Shown in pieces: positions 1 to 8,309 of a DNA stretch of 64,000 bases. How positions within the stretch are numbered: the first letter of the stretch is position 1; every line of letters begins with the position of its first letter. The stretch spans positions 496,001 to 560,000 of the forward strand of contig NZ_CP003915.1 of NCBI RefSeq assembly GCF_000521505.1, read 5' to 3'. The stretch is from Advenella mimigardefordensis DPN7 (GTDB lineage Bacteria > Pseudomonadota > Gammaproteobacteria > Burkholderiales > Burkholderiaceae_B). The notes beneath the pieces were generated by a model. That model searched no databases. It saw nothing but the letters and a program-made list of their open reading frames with translations, and had not been told where the DNA came from. The position numbers and the translations under genes were made by a program.

Positions 1-131
1 AGCGCTTCTTCTTTGGGAAGTGCTGTTCCGGGCGCATATAGCCCCTGGATAATGCCATCGCGCAGTACCAGAAAGATTTGTTGGTGCAGCGCGGTGCCTT
101 TGGCGCGAAGAAGATGAGATTCGGTTGTCAT
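1..131 (-). CDS. GntR-family transcriptional regulator, N-terminal part (cut by window edge)
   Basis: The minus strand opens with an ATG at 131 and reads without a stop to the window edge. The 43 visible residues (beginning MTTESHLLRAKGTALHQQIF, then a segment ending in PGTALPKEEA) match the start of a GntR-type winged helix: a helix ending in I-x-x-G-x-Y-x-P-G-x-x-LP. The gene is divergent from the catabolic operon that starts near 230, so it is the obvious candidate for its regulator. A -10-like TATACT (138-143 on the minus strand) lies so close to the ATG that the message could be nearly leaderless. The effector domain is outside the window, so the subfamily (FCD, UTRA or MocR) cannot be told. 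Confidence 0.8.
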   Translation of the reverse strand, partial: MTTESHLLRAKGTALHQQIFLVLRDGIIQGLYAPGTALPKEEA

Positions 132-190
132 GGAAAAAGTATAGCAAATGCGAGACCGCTGTGACAGCAACATTTCTGGCATCAAACAGC

Positions 191-230
191 TTGACGATAG
201 TTGACTAGTTGTGCAATACTCTAGACAACT
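191..230 (+). promoter_or_regulatory. Candidate promoter and operator of the lyase operon
   Basis: TTGACG (191-196) and AATACT (215-220) are separated by 18 bp and resemble -35 and -10 boxes, which would place transcription start near 227. An inverted repeat AGTTGT (207-212), 12 bp, ACAACT (225-230) straddles the -10 box. A repressor bound there would block the promoter, and the divergent GntR gene is the natural candidate. The hexamers and the dyad are seen directly; the function is inferred. Confidence 0.4.
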
Positions 231-243
231 TATGGAGGCTAAC

Positions 244-1113
244 TTGAATCCTGCACATTCGTTGAGACAGTTGCTCGCAAAGCCTGGAACATTAATTGCG
301 CCTGGCGCGTATGATGCCATCGGCGTACGGTTGATCGAACAAGCCGGTTTTCTCGCGGCATACATGACCGGCGCAGGCACATCTCTTGCCAGGGGTTACC
401 CGGATCTTGGTTTGCTTACCATGGGAGAGATGGTCGAAAATGCTGCAGCCATGGCTCGTTCTTCGCAGATTCCTCTGATCGCTGACGCGGATACAGGATT
501 TGGCAATGAACTGAACGTGACACGTTGCGTCAGGGAATACGAGACACGTGGTGTTGCAGCCATTCATCTGGAAGACCAGATCATGCCTAAGCGTTGCGGA
601 CATACCGATGGCAAGGACGTGGTGTCTCGCGAAGAATTCATTAGTAAGATCCGTGCTGCGGTTGCCGCCAGGCAGAATCCTGCTTTCGTTCTCATCGCAC
701 GAACCGATGCTCGTGCGGTCGTGGGGTTTGACGAGGCAATCTGGCGCGCCAACGCCGCGCTGGCGGCAGGGGCCGATATTGCATTCGTAGAAGCACCACA
801 AACAGCCAAAGAGGTTGCAGATGTGCCTAAGTATGTGCGAGGCCCTTGTCTGCTGAATATCGTACCGGGGGGGCGAACGCCGATAGACAGTTTGCGTGAT
901 ACGGAAAAGGCCGGCTACAAACTTGCAATCCTGCCGGGATTTATGTTGATGGCGAATATTGATGCAGGCGATCAGGCGCTTGCGACACTCAAATCGACGA
1001 TGATGTCGCCCGCAGCAAAGGGCAGCGTGACCGACGTGTTTCGTCGGTTCGGACTTGATCAGTGGAATGCACTAGCTACTCGCCTTACAGCGTCTGATGA
1101 TGACAGCAGGTAG
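244..1113 (+). CDS. Isocitrate lyase/PEP mutase superfamily lyase (PrpB / dimethylmalate-lyase-like)
   Basis: This 289-residue protein belongs to the isocitrate lyase/phosphoenolpyruvate mutase superfamily. It carries the Mg-binding segment DADTGFG (Asp81, Asp83) and the motif PKRCGH with Cys118. The KRCGH cysteine marks C-C lyases such as 2-methylisocitrate lyase and 2,3-dimethylmalate lyase rather than mutases or oxaloacetate decarboxylases. The expected reaction is retro-aldol cleavage of a substituted malate or isocitrate to an alpha-keto acid plus another acid. I chose TTG 244 because GGAGG lies at 234-238 just before it; an upstream in-frame GTG (211) and ATG (232) have no ribosome site, and 211 falls inside the predicted promoter. 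It is the first gene of a run with LeuCD-like subunits. The exact substrate is unknown. Confidence 0.85.
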   Translation: MNPAHSLRQLLAKPGTLIAPGAYDAIGVRLIEQAGFLAAYMTGAGTSLARGYPDLGLLTMGEMVENAAAMARSSQIPLIADADTGFGNELNVTRCVREYETRGVAAIHLEDQIMPKRCGHTDGKDVVSREEFISKIRAAVAARQNPAFVLIARTDARAVVGFDEAIWRANAALAAGADIAFVEAPQTAKEVADVPKYVRGPCLLNIVPGGRTPIDSLRDTEKAGYKLAILPGFMLMANIDAGDQALATLKSTMMSPAAKGSVTDVFRRFGLDQWNALATRLTASDDDSR

Positions 1114-1117
1114 CGGA

Positions 1118-2536
1118 ATGATGGGAACGAAGTCTCTTTTCGACAAGTTATGGGACGCTCATATCGTCCGTGACCTCGGTGACGGCTGGGCTCTGCTCCA
1201 TATTGATCGTCACCTTCTTCATGATCTTTCAGGCCCGCCGGCACTTGCAAGCATTGCGAATAGGGGCATGCAGCTTCACCACCCCGATCTGGTCTTTGCA
1301 ACGCCTGATCACGCGGTGTCCAGTCGCCCCGGACGTATCTCTACAACGTTTCCGCTGGGTGGTAAGCTGCACGGGGATCTGAGTCGTCTCAGTGCCGAAA
1401 TGGGTGTCCGGATGTTTGATCTTGGCCAGCCCGGTCAGGGTATCGTACATGTCATGGGGCCTGAGCTAGGCATCGTGCTTCCGGGTCTGACCGTCATCTG
1501 TGGCGATAGTCATACCTGTACGAATGGCGGTATTGGTGCGCTGGCATTTGGCGTTGGTTCGTCGGAGAGTACCCATGCTTTGGCCACGCAAACATTGCGC
1601 ATGCAAAAGCCCAGGCAACTTCGCATCCGCTGTACCGGCAGGCTTGGTCGTGGAGTGACAGCCAAAGATCTTGCGCTCCATATTATTGGAAAATACGGCA
1701 CGGCTGCTGGCGTAGGGTGTGTCGTGGAGTTCTGCGGGCCGGCTGTCGAAGCGATGGCCGTAGAGGAAAGACTAACTCTGTGCAACCTTGCCGTCGAACT
1801 GGGTGCGCGTACAGGCATCATTGCGCCGGATGACAGAACATTTGCCTATTTTCGTGATAAGCCGTATGCGCCGACAGGTGAGTTGTTTAATCAGGCGGTT
1901 GACTACTGGCAGACTCTGTTTAGTGATGACCATGCTGTGTTTGATCGGGAAGAACAGGTGGACGTTTCAGATCTGCGCCCAACCATTACCTGGGGAACCA
2001 GTCCGGAACAGGCGATTACAGTGGATGGCTGCGTGCCCAGCCCTTGTGACATAGAAGACGAGGCTGAACGAAATGCGCTGGTTGCCACACTTGAATACAT
2101 GGGGCTGGAAGCGGGGCAGCCGATTGTCGGAACTCCCATTGATTGGGTCTTCATTGGCTCATGCGCCAATTCGAGAATCACGGATCTTCGTGCTGCTGCT
2201 GAGGTCGTGCGCGGCAAAAAGGTATCTGCGTCCGTCACCGCCTGGGTGGTGCCCGGATCTGAAAATACCAAACGTGCTGCCGAAGCAGAGGGGTTAGACA
2301 GGATATTTCAGGCCGCTGGCTTTGTGTGGCGGGAGCCTGGCTGCAGTATTTGTGTTGCAGCGAATGGAGAGCAGATTCCTGCGCGGGAGCGATCGGTGTC
2401 CACGTCGAACCGAAATTTTGTTGGTCGACAGGGGCCGGGAGCCCGCACGCATTTGGCAAGCCCGGCGATGGCGGCCGCAGCAGCCATCGCTGGTGTCATT
2501 GTTGATGTGTCCGCAGTGTCCGAGGTTATGTCATGA
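1118..2536 (+). CDS. Aconitase-family hydro-lyase large subunit (3-isopropylmalate dehydratase LeuC-like)
   Basis: The 472-residue protein has the full LeuC architecture, beginning MMGTKSLFDKLWDAH. It has the three [4Fe-4S] ligands Cys349 (GSCANSR), Cys409 and Cys412 (EPGCSIC), followed by STSNRNFVGRQG and a PAMAAAAA segment. Such enzymes move a hydroxyl by dehydration and rehydration of a substituted malate. The start at 1118 is preceded by AGG at 1108-1110 and lies 4 bases after the lyase stop; an upstream in-frame ATG at 1097 would overlap the lyase gene. Neighbours are catabolic and no leuA or leuB is present, so I read it as a paralogue for another substrate (dimethylmaleate, citraconate or a related acid) rather than the leucine-pathway enzyme. 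That reassignment is inference. Confidence 0.85.
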   Translation: MMGTKSLFDKLWDAHIVRDLGDGWALLHIDRHLLHDLSGPPALASIANRGMQLHHPDLVFATPDHAVSSRPGRISTTFPLGGKLHGDLSRLSAEMGVRMFDLGQPGQGIVHVMGPELGIVLPGLTVICGDSHTCTNGGIGALAFGVGSSESTHALATQTLRMQKPRQLRIRCTGRLGRGVTAKDLALHIIGKYGTAAGVGCVVEFCGPAVEAMAVEERLTLCNLAVELGARTGIIAPDDRTFAYFRDKPYAPTGELFNQAVDYWQTLFSDDHAVFDREEQVDVSDLRPTITWGTSPEQAITVDGCVPSPCDIEDEAERNALVATLEYMGLEAGQPIVGTPIDWVFIGSCANSRITDLRAAAEVVRGKKVSASVTAWVVPGSENTKRAAEAEGLDRIFQAAGFVWREPGCSICVAANGEQIPARERSVSTSNRNFVGRQGPGARTHLASPAMAAAAAIAGVIVDVSAVSEVMS

Positions 2537-3174
2537 GCCTGCAGCCATTTACTATCGTTACCGGTGCGGCACCTTATCTGCGACACACCAACATGGATAC
2601 CGATGTGATCATCCGGATCGAGCGACTAACGTCACTCGGACGCGATCAGCTAGGGCCATATGCGCTGGAGGCGCTTCGCTATCTTCCGGATGGCAGCGAA
2701 GATCCGGCGTTCATCCTGAACCAGGAGCAATTTCGTGGCGCCCCTTTTATTCTTGCAGGGGAGAACTTCGGATGTGGATCATCCCGGGAAGGGGCGGTGT
2801 GGGCATTGCAGGGCATCGGCATCCGCTGCATCATCGCCCCCAGTTTTGGCGATATTTTCTACAGTAACTGCTTCCAGAACGGCGTTCTTCCAATTCGTTT
2901 ATCGCTGCAACATATAGAGACGCTGGCAGCAGCGTGCCAGGACGGCGTGCCGTTGACCGTTGATTTAGAGCAATGCATCTTGCATGTCTCTGGTGCTTCC
3001 TCTATCCGGTTTGAGGTGGATGTGCTGCGTCGCGAGGGCCTTCTGCACGGGCTGGACGATATTGGCCTCACATTAAAGCACAACGCTGAGATTGTCGCCT
3101 GGCAACACAAGGACCGCCTGCGCCGCCCCTGGGCCTGGAATACGGTAGCGCGTACCGACACCCTCCCGCCATGA
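2533..3174 (+). CDS. Aconitase-family hydro-lyase small subunit (3-isopropylmalate dehydratase LeuD-like)
   Basis: This 213-residue protein is the swivelling small subunit partner of the preceding gene, with which it overlaps by ATGA. It shows NMDTDVIIRIERL at the N terminus, GENFGCGSSREGAVWAL in the middle and APSFGDIFYSNCFQNGVLP after it, all LeuD hallmarks. The substrate-loop region reads DTDVIIRIERL, where leucine-pathway LeuD proteins usually have DTDxIIPKQFL; the loss of the Pro-Lys pair hints at a different substrate. Length is close to the usual 200 residues. Confidence 0.85.
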   Translation: MSLQPFTIVTGAAPYLRHTNMDTDVIIRIERLTSLGRDQLGPYALEALRYLPDGSEDPAFILNQEQFRGAPFILAGENFGCGSSREGAVWALQGIGIRCIIAPSFGDIFYSNCFQNGVLPIRLSLQHIETLAAACQDGVPLTVDLEQCILHVSGASSIRFEVDVLRREGLLHGLDDIGLTLKHNAEIVAWQHKDRLRRPWAWNTVARTDTLPP

Positions 3175-3241
3175 TCATACGATTGAATATATAACACATG
3201 CTTGATCGCATAGAGCGTACTAAAACGAAAAGGAGACAACC

Positions 3242-3376
3242 TTGTTGCATCATTTTGAGCCACGCCAACGATCCCTGGCACAGCACTCAGGTACGCTTGG
3301 AACGAGCGCGCAAACTAGCGGAGCACTCCATTACGCAGACGCTGAAGCGATCACCCTGACTGATTATCACAATTGA
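3242..3376 (+). CDS. Possible 44-residue small protein between the LeuD-like and CoA-ligase genes
   Basis: An open frame starts at TTG 3242 with a strong ribosome site AGGAG (3231-3235, 6-base spacer) and ends in TGA at 3374-3376, 14 bases before the CoA-ligase ATG. The product is polar, with His-rich N terminus LLHHFEPRQRS and an acidic C terminus ending in TDYHN; there is no signal peptide or membrane span. I do not recognise it. It could be a real small protein, a leader peptide coupling translation to the ligase gene, or chance. The good ribosome site is the main support. Confidence 0.35.
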   Translation: MLHHFEPRQRSLAQHSGTLGTSAQTSGALHYADAEAITLTDYHN

Positions 3377-3390
3377 AATGGAGGAATCAA

Positions 3391-5037
3391 ATGTTGGGTT
3401 TAATGCAGAATCACCCACTATTGATCTCGTCGTTGATCGAATTTGCGGAACGCCATCATGGTGACGCCGTCATTGTCTCCAGGCGAGTGGAGGGGGACGT
3501 CCATCGATACACCTGGGCGGCCGCGGCGAGACGCGCCCGTCAGGTGGCCAAGGCCCTGGATGCAGAGCGACTGCTTGTTGGTGACCGCGTCGGTACCCTG
3601 GCGTGGAATGGGTATCGTCATCTTGAGCTTTATTACGGTGTCTCGGGATCCGGTCGGGTGCTGCACACGATTAATCCGCGCCTGCACGCCGACCAGATCG
3701 CATGGATTGTAAACCACGCCGAGGATCAGATTCTGTTTTTCGATGTGAACTTCTTGCCCATTGTTCAGGCGATCCACTCGCGCTGTCCGACCGTTAAGAA
3801 GTGGGTTGCGCTCTGTGAGAGCGATAGCGTTCCCGCGGACACGGCTATGTTCGGTCTGCAGAGCTATGAGAGCTGGATGGGTGCGCAGTCATCGGACTAT
3901 GTATGGCCACGCATTGATGAGAATTCGGCTTCAAGCATGTGCTATACAAGTGGCACCACGGGTAATCCAAAAGCTGCGCTATACAGCCATCGGTCGACTT
4001 TGCTGCACGCCTATGCCGTCTCGCTGCCTGATGTAATGAATATTTCCGCGCATGACTCGGTGCTGCCGGTTGTACCCATGTTCCACGTAAATGCTTGGGG
4101 AATCCCGTATGCTGCAGCATTAACCGGCTGCAAGCTTGTGTTCCCGGGACCGGCACTTGATGGAAAAGCGGTGTACGAACTCATTGAAGCCGAGCAAGTG
4201 ACTTTTGCTGCAGGTGTGCCAACGATCTGGCAAATGTTGTTGACGCACATGAAGCCCGCCGAGCTGCGGTTCTCGACACTCAAACGCACAGTGATTGGCG
4301 GTTCTGCTTGCCCACCGTCTATGATCCGTGCTTTCGGTCAGGATTATGATGTTGACGTGTTACATGCCTGGGGTATGACAGAGATGAGTCCGCTAGGCAC
4401 GCTGTGTAATCTCAAGCACAAGCATCTTCTGCTTCCCCTCGAAAGGCAGGACGAGATCCGACAGAAACAGGGGCGCGCTATCTTCGGCGTAGATATGAAG
4501 ATTGTCGACGAAACGGGTAACGAACTTCCCTGGAACGGGAAAGCCTATGGCGAACTGCTTGTTAAGGGGCCCTGGGTTATCAAGAATTATTTCAGCGACG
4601 AAACTGGCGACCCACTGATTTATGACTCGCAGAATCAGGGCTGGTTTCCAACGGGTGATGTGGCGACGATTGATGCAGACGGTTTTCTCAATATCACCGA
4701 TCGCAGCAAGGATCTGATCAAGTCCGGGGGAGAGTGGATCAGTTCCATTCATCTCGAAAATATAGCAATGGCACATCCCGCCGTGCAAATGGCAGGCTGC
4801 ATTGGTGTGCCTCATCCGAAATGGGATCAGCGTCCTGTTGTCATCGTGGTGACAAAGCCGGGAGCGACGCTGACAAGAGAGGAATTGCTAGCGTTTTACA
4901 TAGGAAAGACGGCTAAATGGCAGATTCCCGATGACGTACTTTTTGTCGAATCAATGGCGGTAGGCGCGACCGGTAAGATCATCAAAAATCAACTGCGCGA
5001 GCAATTCAGGAACTATCAACAGCGGACACATTCATGA
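3391..5037 (+). CDS. AMP-forming acyl-CoA synthetase (medium/long-chain fatty-acid-CoA ligase-like)
   Basis: The 548-residue protein is an ANL-superfamily ligase that makes acyl-CoA from acid, ATP and CoA. The P-loop-like A3 motif [10 protein letters not shown] lies near residue 185, followed by [12 protein letters not shown] (A5), [16 protein letters not shown] (A7) and [16 protein letters not shown] (A8), with the catalytic Lys in GATGKIIKN near the C terminus. ATG 3391 has GGAGG at 3380-3384; the upstream in-frame TTG 3373 lacks one. It most resembles the AlkK/medium-chain family. In this operon it probably activates the acid released by the lyase or the imported substrate; chain length cannot be told from sequence. 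Confidence 0.88.
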   Translation: MLGLMQNHPLLISSLIEFAERHHGDAVIVSRRVEGDVHRYTWAAAARRARQVAKALDAERLLVGDRVGTLAWNGYRHLELYYGVSGSGRVLHTINPRLHADQIAWIVNHAEDQILFFDVNFLPIVQAIHSRCPTVKKWVALCESDSVPADTAMFGLQSYESWMGAQSSDYVWPRIDENSASSMCYTSGTTGNPKAALYSHRSTLLHAYAVSLPDVMNISAHDSVLPVVPMFHVNAWGIPYAAALTGCKLVFPGPALDGKAVYELIEAEQVTFAAGVPTIWQMLLTHMKPAELRFSTLKRTVIGGSACPPSMIRAFGQDYDVDVLHAWGMTEMSPLGTLCNLKHKHLLLPLERQDEIRQKQGRAIFGVDMKIVDETGNELPWNGKAYGELLVKGPWVIKNYFSDETGDPLIYDSQNQGWFPTGDVATIDADGFLNITDRSKDLIKSGGEWISSIHLENIAMAHPAVQMAGCIGVPHPKWDQRPVVIVVTKPGATLTREELLAFYIGKTAKWQIPDDVLFVESMAVGATGKIIKNQLREQFRNYQQRTHS

Positions 5038-5104
5038 CCAACCTTGTCACCCTTGAGGTCATGCTGTTTTATCAAATTACTTGTCATCACACTGGACACT
5101 CATC

Positions 5105-6541
5105 ATGATCTCGTCTATTCAAAAAGCCAATGAACCAACTGACCCCACCGGACCTACCGGTATTCTCTGTAACTGGCTTGCTGCTTTTGAGCTGGACCAA
5201 ACTTCTGCCATTGCACGAGAATGCGCCAGAGCTCTGACGCTCGACGGTATTGCATGTGCGATAGTGGGTGCCAGGCTACCCTGGTCGGTGACAGCTGCCA
5301 ACATAGTACAGAAGTTTGAGGGCCTGGGTGATCGAACCATCGTTGGCTGGGGCACCAGAACCAGTGCTCCAGGAGCCGCCTTACTGAATGGAACATTCAT
5401 TCAAGGCTTCGAGCTTGATGACTATCATCCACTGGCACCTTTGCATAGTACCTCGTTGGTATTGCCCGCCTTGTGGGCTGCCATTGAGGGGCAGCCTATG
5501 GTTTCCGGGCGACAATTTCTGGAAGCTGCGATGGCCGGATACGAAGTTGGCCCTCGTGTCGGCAAGGCGCTGCATGGTATTGAAATGTTATCGCGTGGAT
5601 GGCATTCTGGTGCGGTGTTCGGAACCCACTCCGCAGCCGCAGCAGTGGGTAAGCTTCTGAAGCTGGATGCTGCGCGCTTCGAAGATGCGCTTGGCCTGGC
5701 TGGCACGCAGTCCGCTGGCCTGATGGCGGCACAGTATGAAGCGATGTGCAAGCGCATGCATCATGGATTTGCTGCACGTAATGGCCTGTACGCCGCCATG
5801 CTGGCAGAGGGTGGATATACGGGAATTAAACGCGTTTTTGAGCGTGAATATGGGGGATTCCTTTCCACGTTTGGCGAAGGCCACGAACCGGATGCCTCTC
5901 AGATTTGCAAGGACCTGGGGCAGCATTGGGAAGTGGAGCATATTGTCATCAAGCCCTACGCGGCAATGGGGGGTATCCACTCGCCGCTTGATGCATTGTT
6001 TGATGTGAATCGACAACGTGCGTTGAAGGCGGAAGAAGTGGCACGTATTGAGGTGGATGTATCTCATCCCGTCTACCATCACGGCTGGTGGACGCCGACA
6101 CGACCTTTGACACCTGTGGGTGCGCAGATGAATATTGGTTACTGCCTGGCCGTCGCAGTGCTTGACGGCACGGCCATGATGCGCCAGTTTGCGCCTGCAC
6201 GCATAGATTCTGACGATGTATGGGCGCTTATTCCAAAGATAGAGGTACGGCACGAACCAGCCTTCGACGTGGGTGGTGCCGCTCAGCGTTTTCAATGCCG
6301 TGTAGCGGTCACTTTCACTGATGGTGAGCGAATTGAAGTATTACGCCAGACTTCGCGCGCAATGGCCGCGAGGCAAAGTACCGACGAAGTGGCGGAGAAG
6401 TACCGATCTCTGACAGACGGGTTAATTGACAGGTCGCGCCAGCAGCAGATTGAGCAGATGGTGCGATGCATAGAAGAAGTGGATGACATCCGGGATCTTC
6501 TTGCTCTGTTGTCGCCTGTCGTCAAGCCCGTGTTTGATTAA
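5105..6541 (+). CDS. MmgE/PrpD family protein
   Basis: This 478-residue protein belongs to the MmgE/PrpD family, which includes 2-methylcitrate dehydratase, cis-aconitate decarboxylase and epimerases. Typical segments are NGTFIQGFELDDYH, GYEVGPRVG, GWHSGAVFGTHSAAAA near residues 165-180, GLAGTQSAGLM, and KPYAAMGGIHSPLDA. Length and motif order are normal for the family. ATG 5105 has only a weak GGA upstream, and an upstream TTG (5081) is possible. Adjacent hydro-lyase and lyase genes suggest that it dehydrates or isomerises the same carboxylate; which family activity it has cannot be read from the sequence. Confidence 0.85.
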   Translation: MISSIQKANEPTDPTGPTGILCNWLAAFELDQTSAIARECARALTLDGIACAIVGARLPWSVTAANIVQKFEGLGDRTIVGWGTRTSAPGAALLNGTFIQGFELDDYHPLAPLHSTSLVLPALWAAIEGQPMVSGRQFLEAAMAGYEVGPRVGKALHGIEMLSRGWHSGAVFGTHSAAAAVGKLLKLDAARFEDALGLAGTQSAGLMAAQYEAMCKRMHHGFAARNGLYAAMLAEGGYTGIKRVFEREYGGFLSTFGEGHEPDASQICKDLGQHWEVEHIVIKPYAAMGGIHSPLDALFDVNRQRALKAEEVARIEVDVSHPVYHHGWWTPTRPLTPVGAQMNIGYCLAVAVLDGTAMMRQFAPARIDSDDVWALIPKIEVRHEPAFDVGGAAQRFQCRVAVTFTDGERIEVLRQTSRAMAARQSTDEVAEKYRSLTDGLIDRSRQQQIEQMVRCIEEVDDIRDLLALLSPVVKPVFD

Positions 6542-6587
6542 TTATAGCCTGGTCGCACTATGGCGGCTTGCAATCCTGGAGACTCTT

Positions 6588-7574
6588 ATGAAGCCATTCT
6601 TCTTGAAGCACTCTTTGCTGGGCGTCATCTTTTGCGCCTGGCTGGGGCTGATGAATGTACCCGCTAACGCGGCGAACATCTGGCCTGAAAGACCGATCCG
6701 CTTAGTCTTGCCCTTCTCCGCGGGTGGTCCCGCAGACACGGTAACCCGACTGATTGCGCAGGGTCTGTCCCGGCAACTGAACCAGCCAGTCGTTGTGGAA
6801 AATAAGCCAGGTGCCGGCGGTATTATTGGGTCTGCATTGGTAGCGAAAAGTAAGCCGGATGGCTACACGCTTTTGGTGGCAGGAAACGGTTCGATTACCA
6901 ATGTTTTGTTACGCAGTAAAATGCCCTACGAAGATGCAGATCTGGTGCCGGTGGCCAGTACACACACCTCACCATCTGTTATCGTGGCATCCGTGACGAG
7001 CGATTTCACTAATCTTACAGAACTGCGGGACAGCGCGAAGCGCAAGGGCGGCCTGAACTTTGGTACTGCAGGCGCGGGAAGTACAGGGCACTTCGTGGCC
7101 GAGATGATTCAGAAAGTGCTTGGGGTTCCCATTACGCTCGTGCACTACAAGAGCGGTTCTGAAACGATCAATGCGCTGATGAGTGGCCAGATTGATTTGG
7201 CCTCGGAGGCTCCGGTGGGGGTCAGTGGCTATGTAACCGGCGGAAAGCTGCGCGCGCTGGCTGTAACCGCAGGGGAGCGGTCATCCTTTCTGCCCGATGT
7301 ACCCACTACATCGGAGCAAGGTTTTCCGGCAATAAGCATACAGCATTGGGGCGGGATCTACGCACCCAAAGGAACGCCGACGAATATCCTGGATCAGGTG
7401 GTAAGCGCCTTGCTTGCTGCATCGGAGGAGGACAATGGCGCACTCAGAACAAAACTGGAAGCGATGGGCAACGAGCCGATGATTGGATCGCGGCAGGACT
7501 TCGAGCGGTTTATTGCATCCGAAAAGGAACGACTTGGTAAGCTTATTCGGGAATCCAATATGAAGCTTGACTGA
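6588..7574 (+). CDS. Bug-type (TctC) tripartite tricarboxylate transporter substrate-binding protein
   Basis: The 328-residue protein starts with a Sec signal peptide (positive MKPFFLKH, hydrophobic core, cleavage expected after VPANA). The mature part shows the Bug-family signature: WPERPIRLVLPFSAGGPADTV, a GQLNQPVVVENKPGAGG-like strand, and GTAGAGSTGHF. Such periplasmic receptors bind carboxylates for TTT carriers or sense them. GGAGA at 6578-6582 fixes the ATG at 6588. No TctA/TctB membrane genes are nearby, a common situation for this expanded family in Alcaligenaceae, so the carrier must be elsewhere. It ends the operon. Confidence 0.9.
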   Translation: MKPFFLKHSLLGVIFCAWLGLMNVPANAANIWPERPIRLVLPFSAGGPADTVTRLIAQGLSRQLNQPVVVENKPGAGGIIGSALVAKSKPDGYTLLVAGNGSITNVLLRSKMPYEDADLVPVASTHTSPSVIVASVTSDFTNLTELRDSAKRKGGLNFGTAGAGSTGHFVAEMIQKVLGVPITLVHYKSGSETINALMSGQIDLASEAPVGVSGYVTGGKLRALAVTAGERSSFLPDVPTTSEQGFPAISIQHWGGIYAPKGTPTNILDQVVSALLAASEEDNGALRTKLEAMGNEPMIGSRQDFERFIASEKERLGKLIRESNMKLD

Positions 7575-7756
7575 TGCGATATTGCGCAAAGCCTGATAAA
7601 TTCTTCAATCGCATCCGGTACTGCTGGCTGCACTCTGTACTGATAGACCGCCTGGATGCTGTTGTCAACCCTGGCATGCAGCTGATATCCGGACACCTTC
7701 AGTTTTAGCTTATCTACCAGATAGCCCTAACCGATTTCGCCATACGGACCGGTCAT
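7575..7756 (-). pseudogene. Possible remnant of a LysR-type regulator C terminus
   Basis: The minus strand from ATG 7756 reads MTGPYGEIG, then an in-frame TAG, then GYLVDKLKL and a segment containing QAVYQYRVQPAVPDAIEEFI. The AVY...V..FI pattern resembles the last strand and helix of LysR effector domains (typically AVYP..., V.AFIDFL). The stop codon and the lack of any N-terminal helix-turn-helix mean it would be a fragment. LysR genes often flank Bug-receptor operons. The match is short, so this is tentative. Confidence 0.25.
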
Positions 7757-8006
7757 CGTGAATTCTCAGAAAATGTTCACGGTTACAAGATTTTATTCAT
7801 ATTTTGCTATTTTCTATAGATTTTGTTCACGAAAGGGATGGTAGCTCTCATGTCACGTGAGCAGATTTTTGCACGGCGGTGGTATTGCTGTGGGGATCAC
7901 AGGCACAGCAAATTGGATTTTAAGTCTAGGCAACTGGTGATTCTTATAAATAAAATTTTGCCCAGACACAATGATGTGATGTACCATATATATTACATAA
8001 ACGTAA

Positions 8007-8215
8007 TTAATGTACATTGTCCACCCTATGCCGATTAGCTTCAATAGGCTGTTCCTTGACCAGCCAGGCTTCTTTCGTAAGCTTGAACATTGTTTCCAGG
8101 GAGGCACGGCTGCCGGCAACGACATCAATCATTCTCCAGCCGAAGGATTGATACGCTTCCCATTTAGCTTCAAACTCCGTTTCCCCCCCATCGGTTCGCT
8201 GGCCGAATCAGGATG
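8007..8215 (-). pseudogene. Coding-like fragment of unknown gene
   Basis: One minus-strand frame is open from about 8215 to a TAA at 8007-8009 and has protein-like composition, including ETEFEAKWEAYQSFGWRMID and ASLETMFKLTKEAWLVKEQP. No start codon with a ribosome site precedes it; the only internal ATG would give about 40 residues. It includes a run of seven G/C (8183-8189), a likely frameshift site. It lies downstream of, and in the same direction as, the receptor gene. I do not recognise the family; it may be the tail of a disrupted gene. Confidence 0.25.
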
Positions 8216-8262
8216 AATGCTGGGTACATTCTCGGTGGCAAGGAACTGACCCAGGTCACTGA

Positions 8263-8290
8263 CTATCCGGCACCTAGACGGCCCGGATAG
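8263..8290. repeat. Inverted repeat downstream of the siderophore receptor gene
   Basis: CTATCCGG (8263-8270) and CCGGATAG (8283-8290) form a perfect 8-bp stem with a 12-base loop, 20 bases after the receptor stop codon. There is no T-tract on either side, so it is not a standard intrinsic terminator, though it could stabilise the 3' end of the message. Confidence 0.45.
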
Positions 8291-8309
8291 ACACATGGGC
8301 GGAACGAGC

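Larger units (their letters stand above)
7757..8309. other. AT-rich gap without a convincing complete gene
   Basis: This stretch between the receptor-gene operon and the siderophore receptor holds no complete gene that I can support. It is AT-rich at 7780-8010, with short chance frames only. Its right half contains a coding-like frame on the minus strand and a hairpin, listed separately. Together with the LysR-like fragment it looks like decayed DNA between two gene sets. Confidence 0.5.

Noticed and set aside
7823..8038. 71-codon plus-strand frame in the AT-rich gap
   Set aside because: No ribosome site that fits, biased composition, no recognisable domain, and overlapping a coding-like fragment on the other strand.
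8263..8290. Intrinsic terminator of the siderophore receptor gene
   Set aside because: The stem is good but no T-tract follows on the minus strand; kept only as an inverted repeat.
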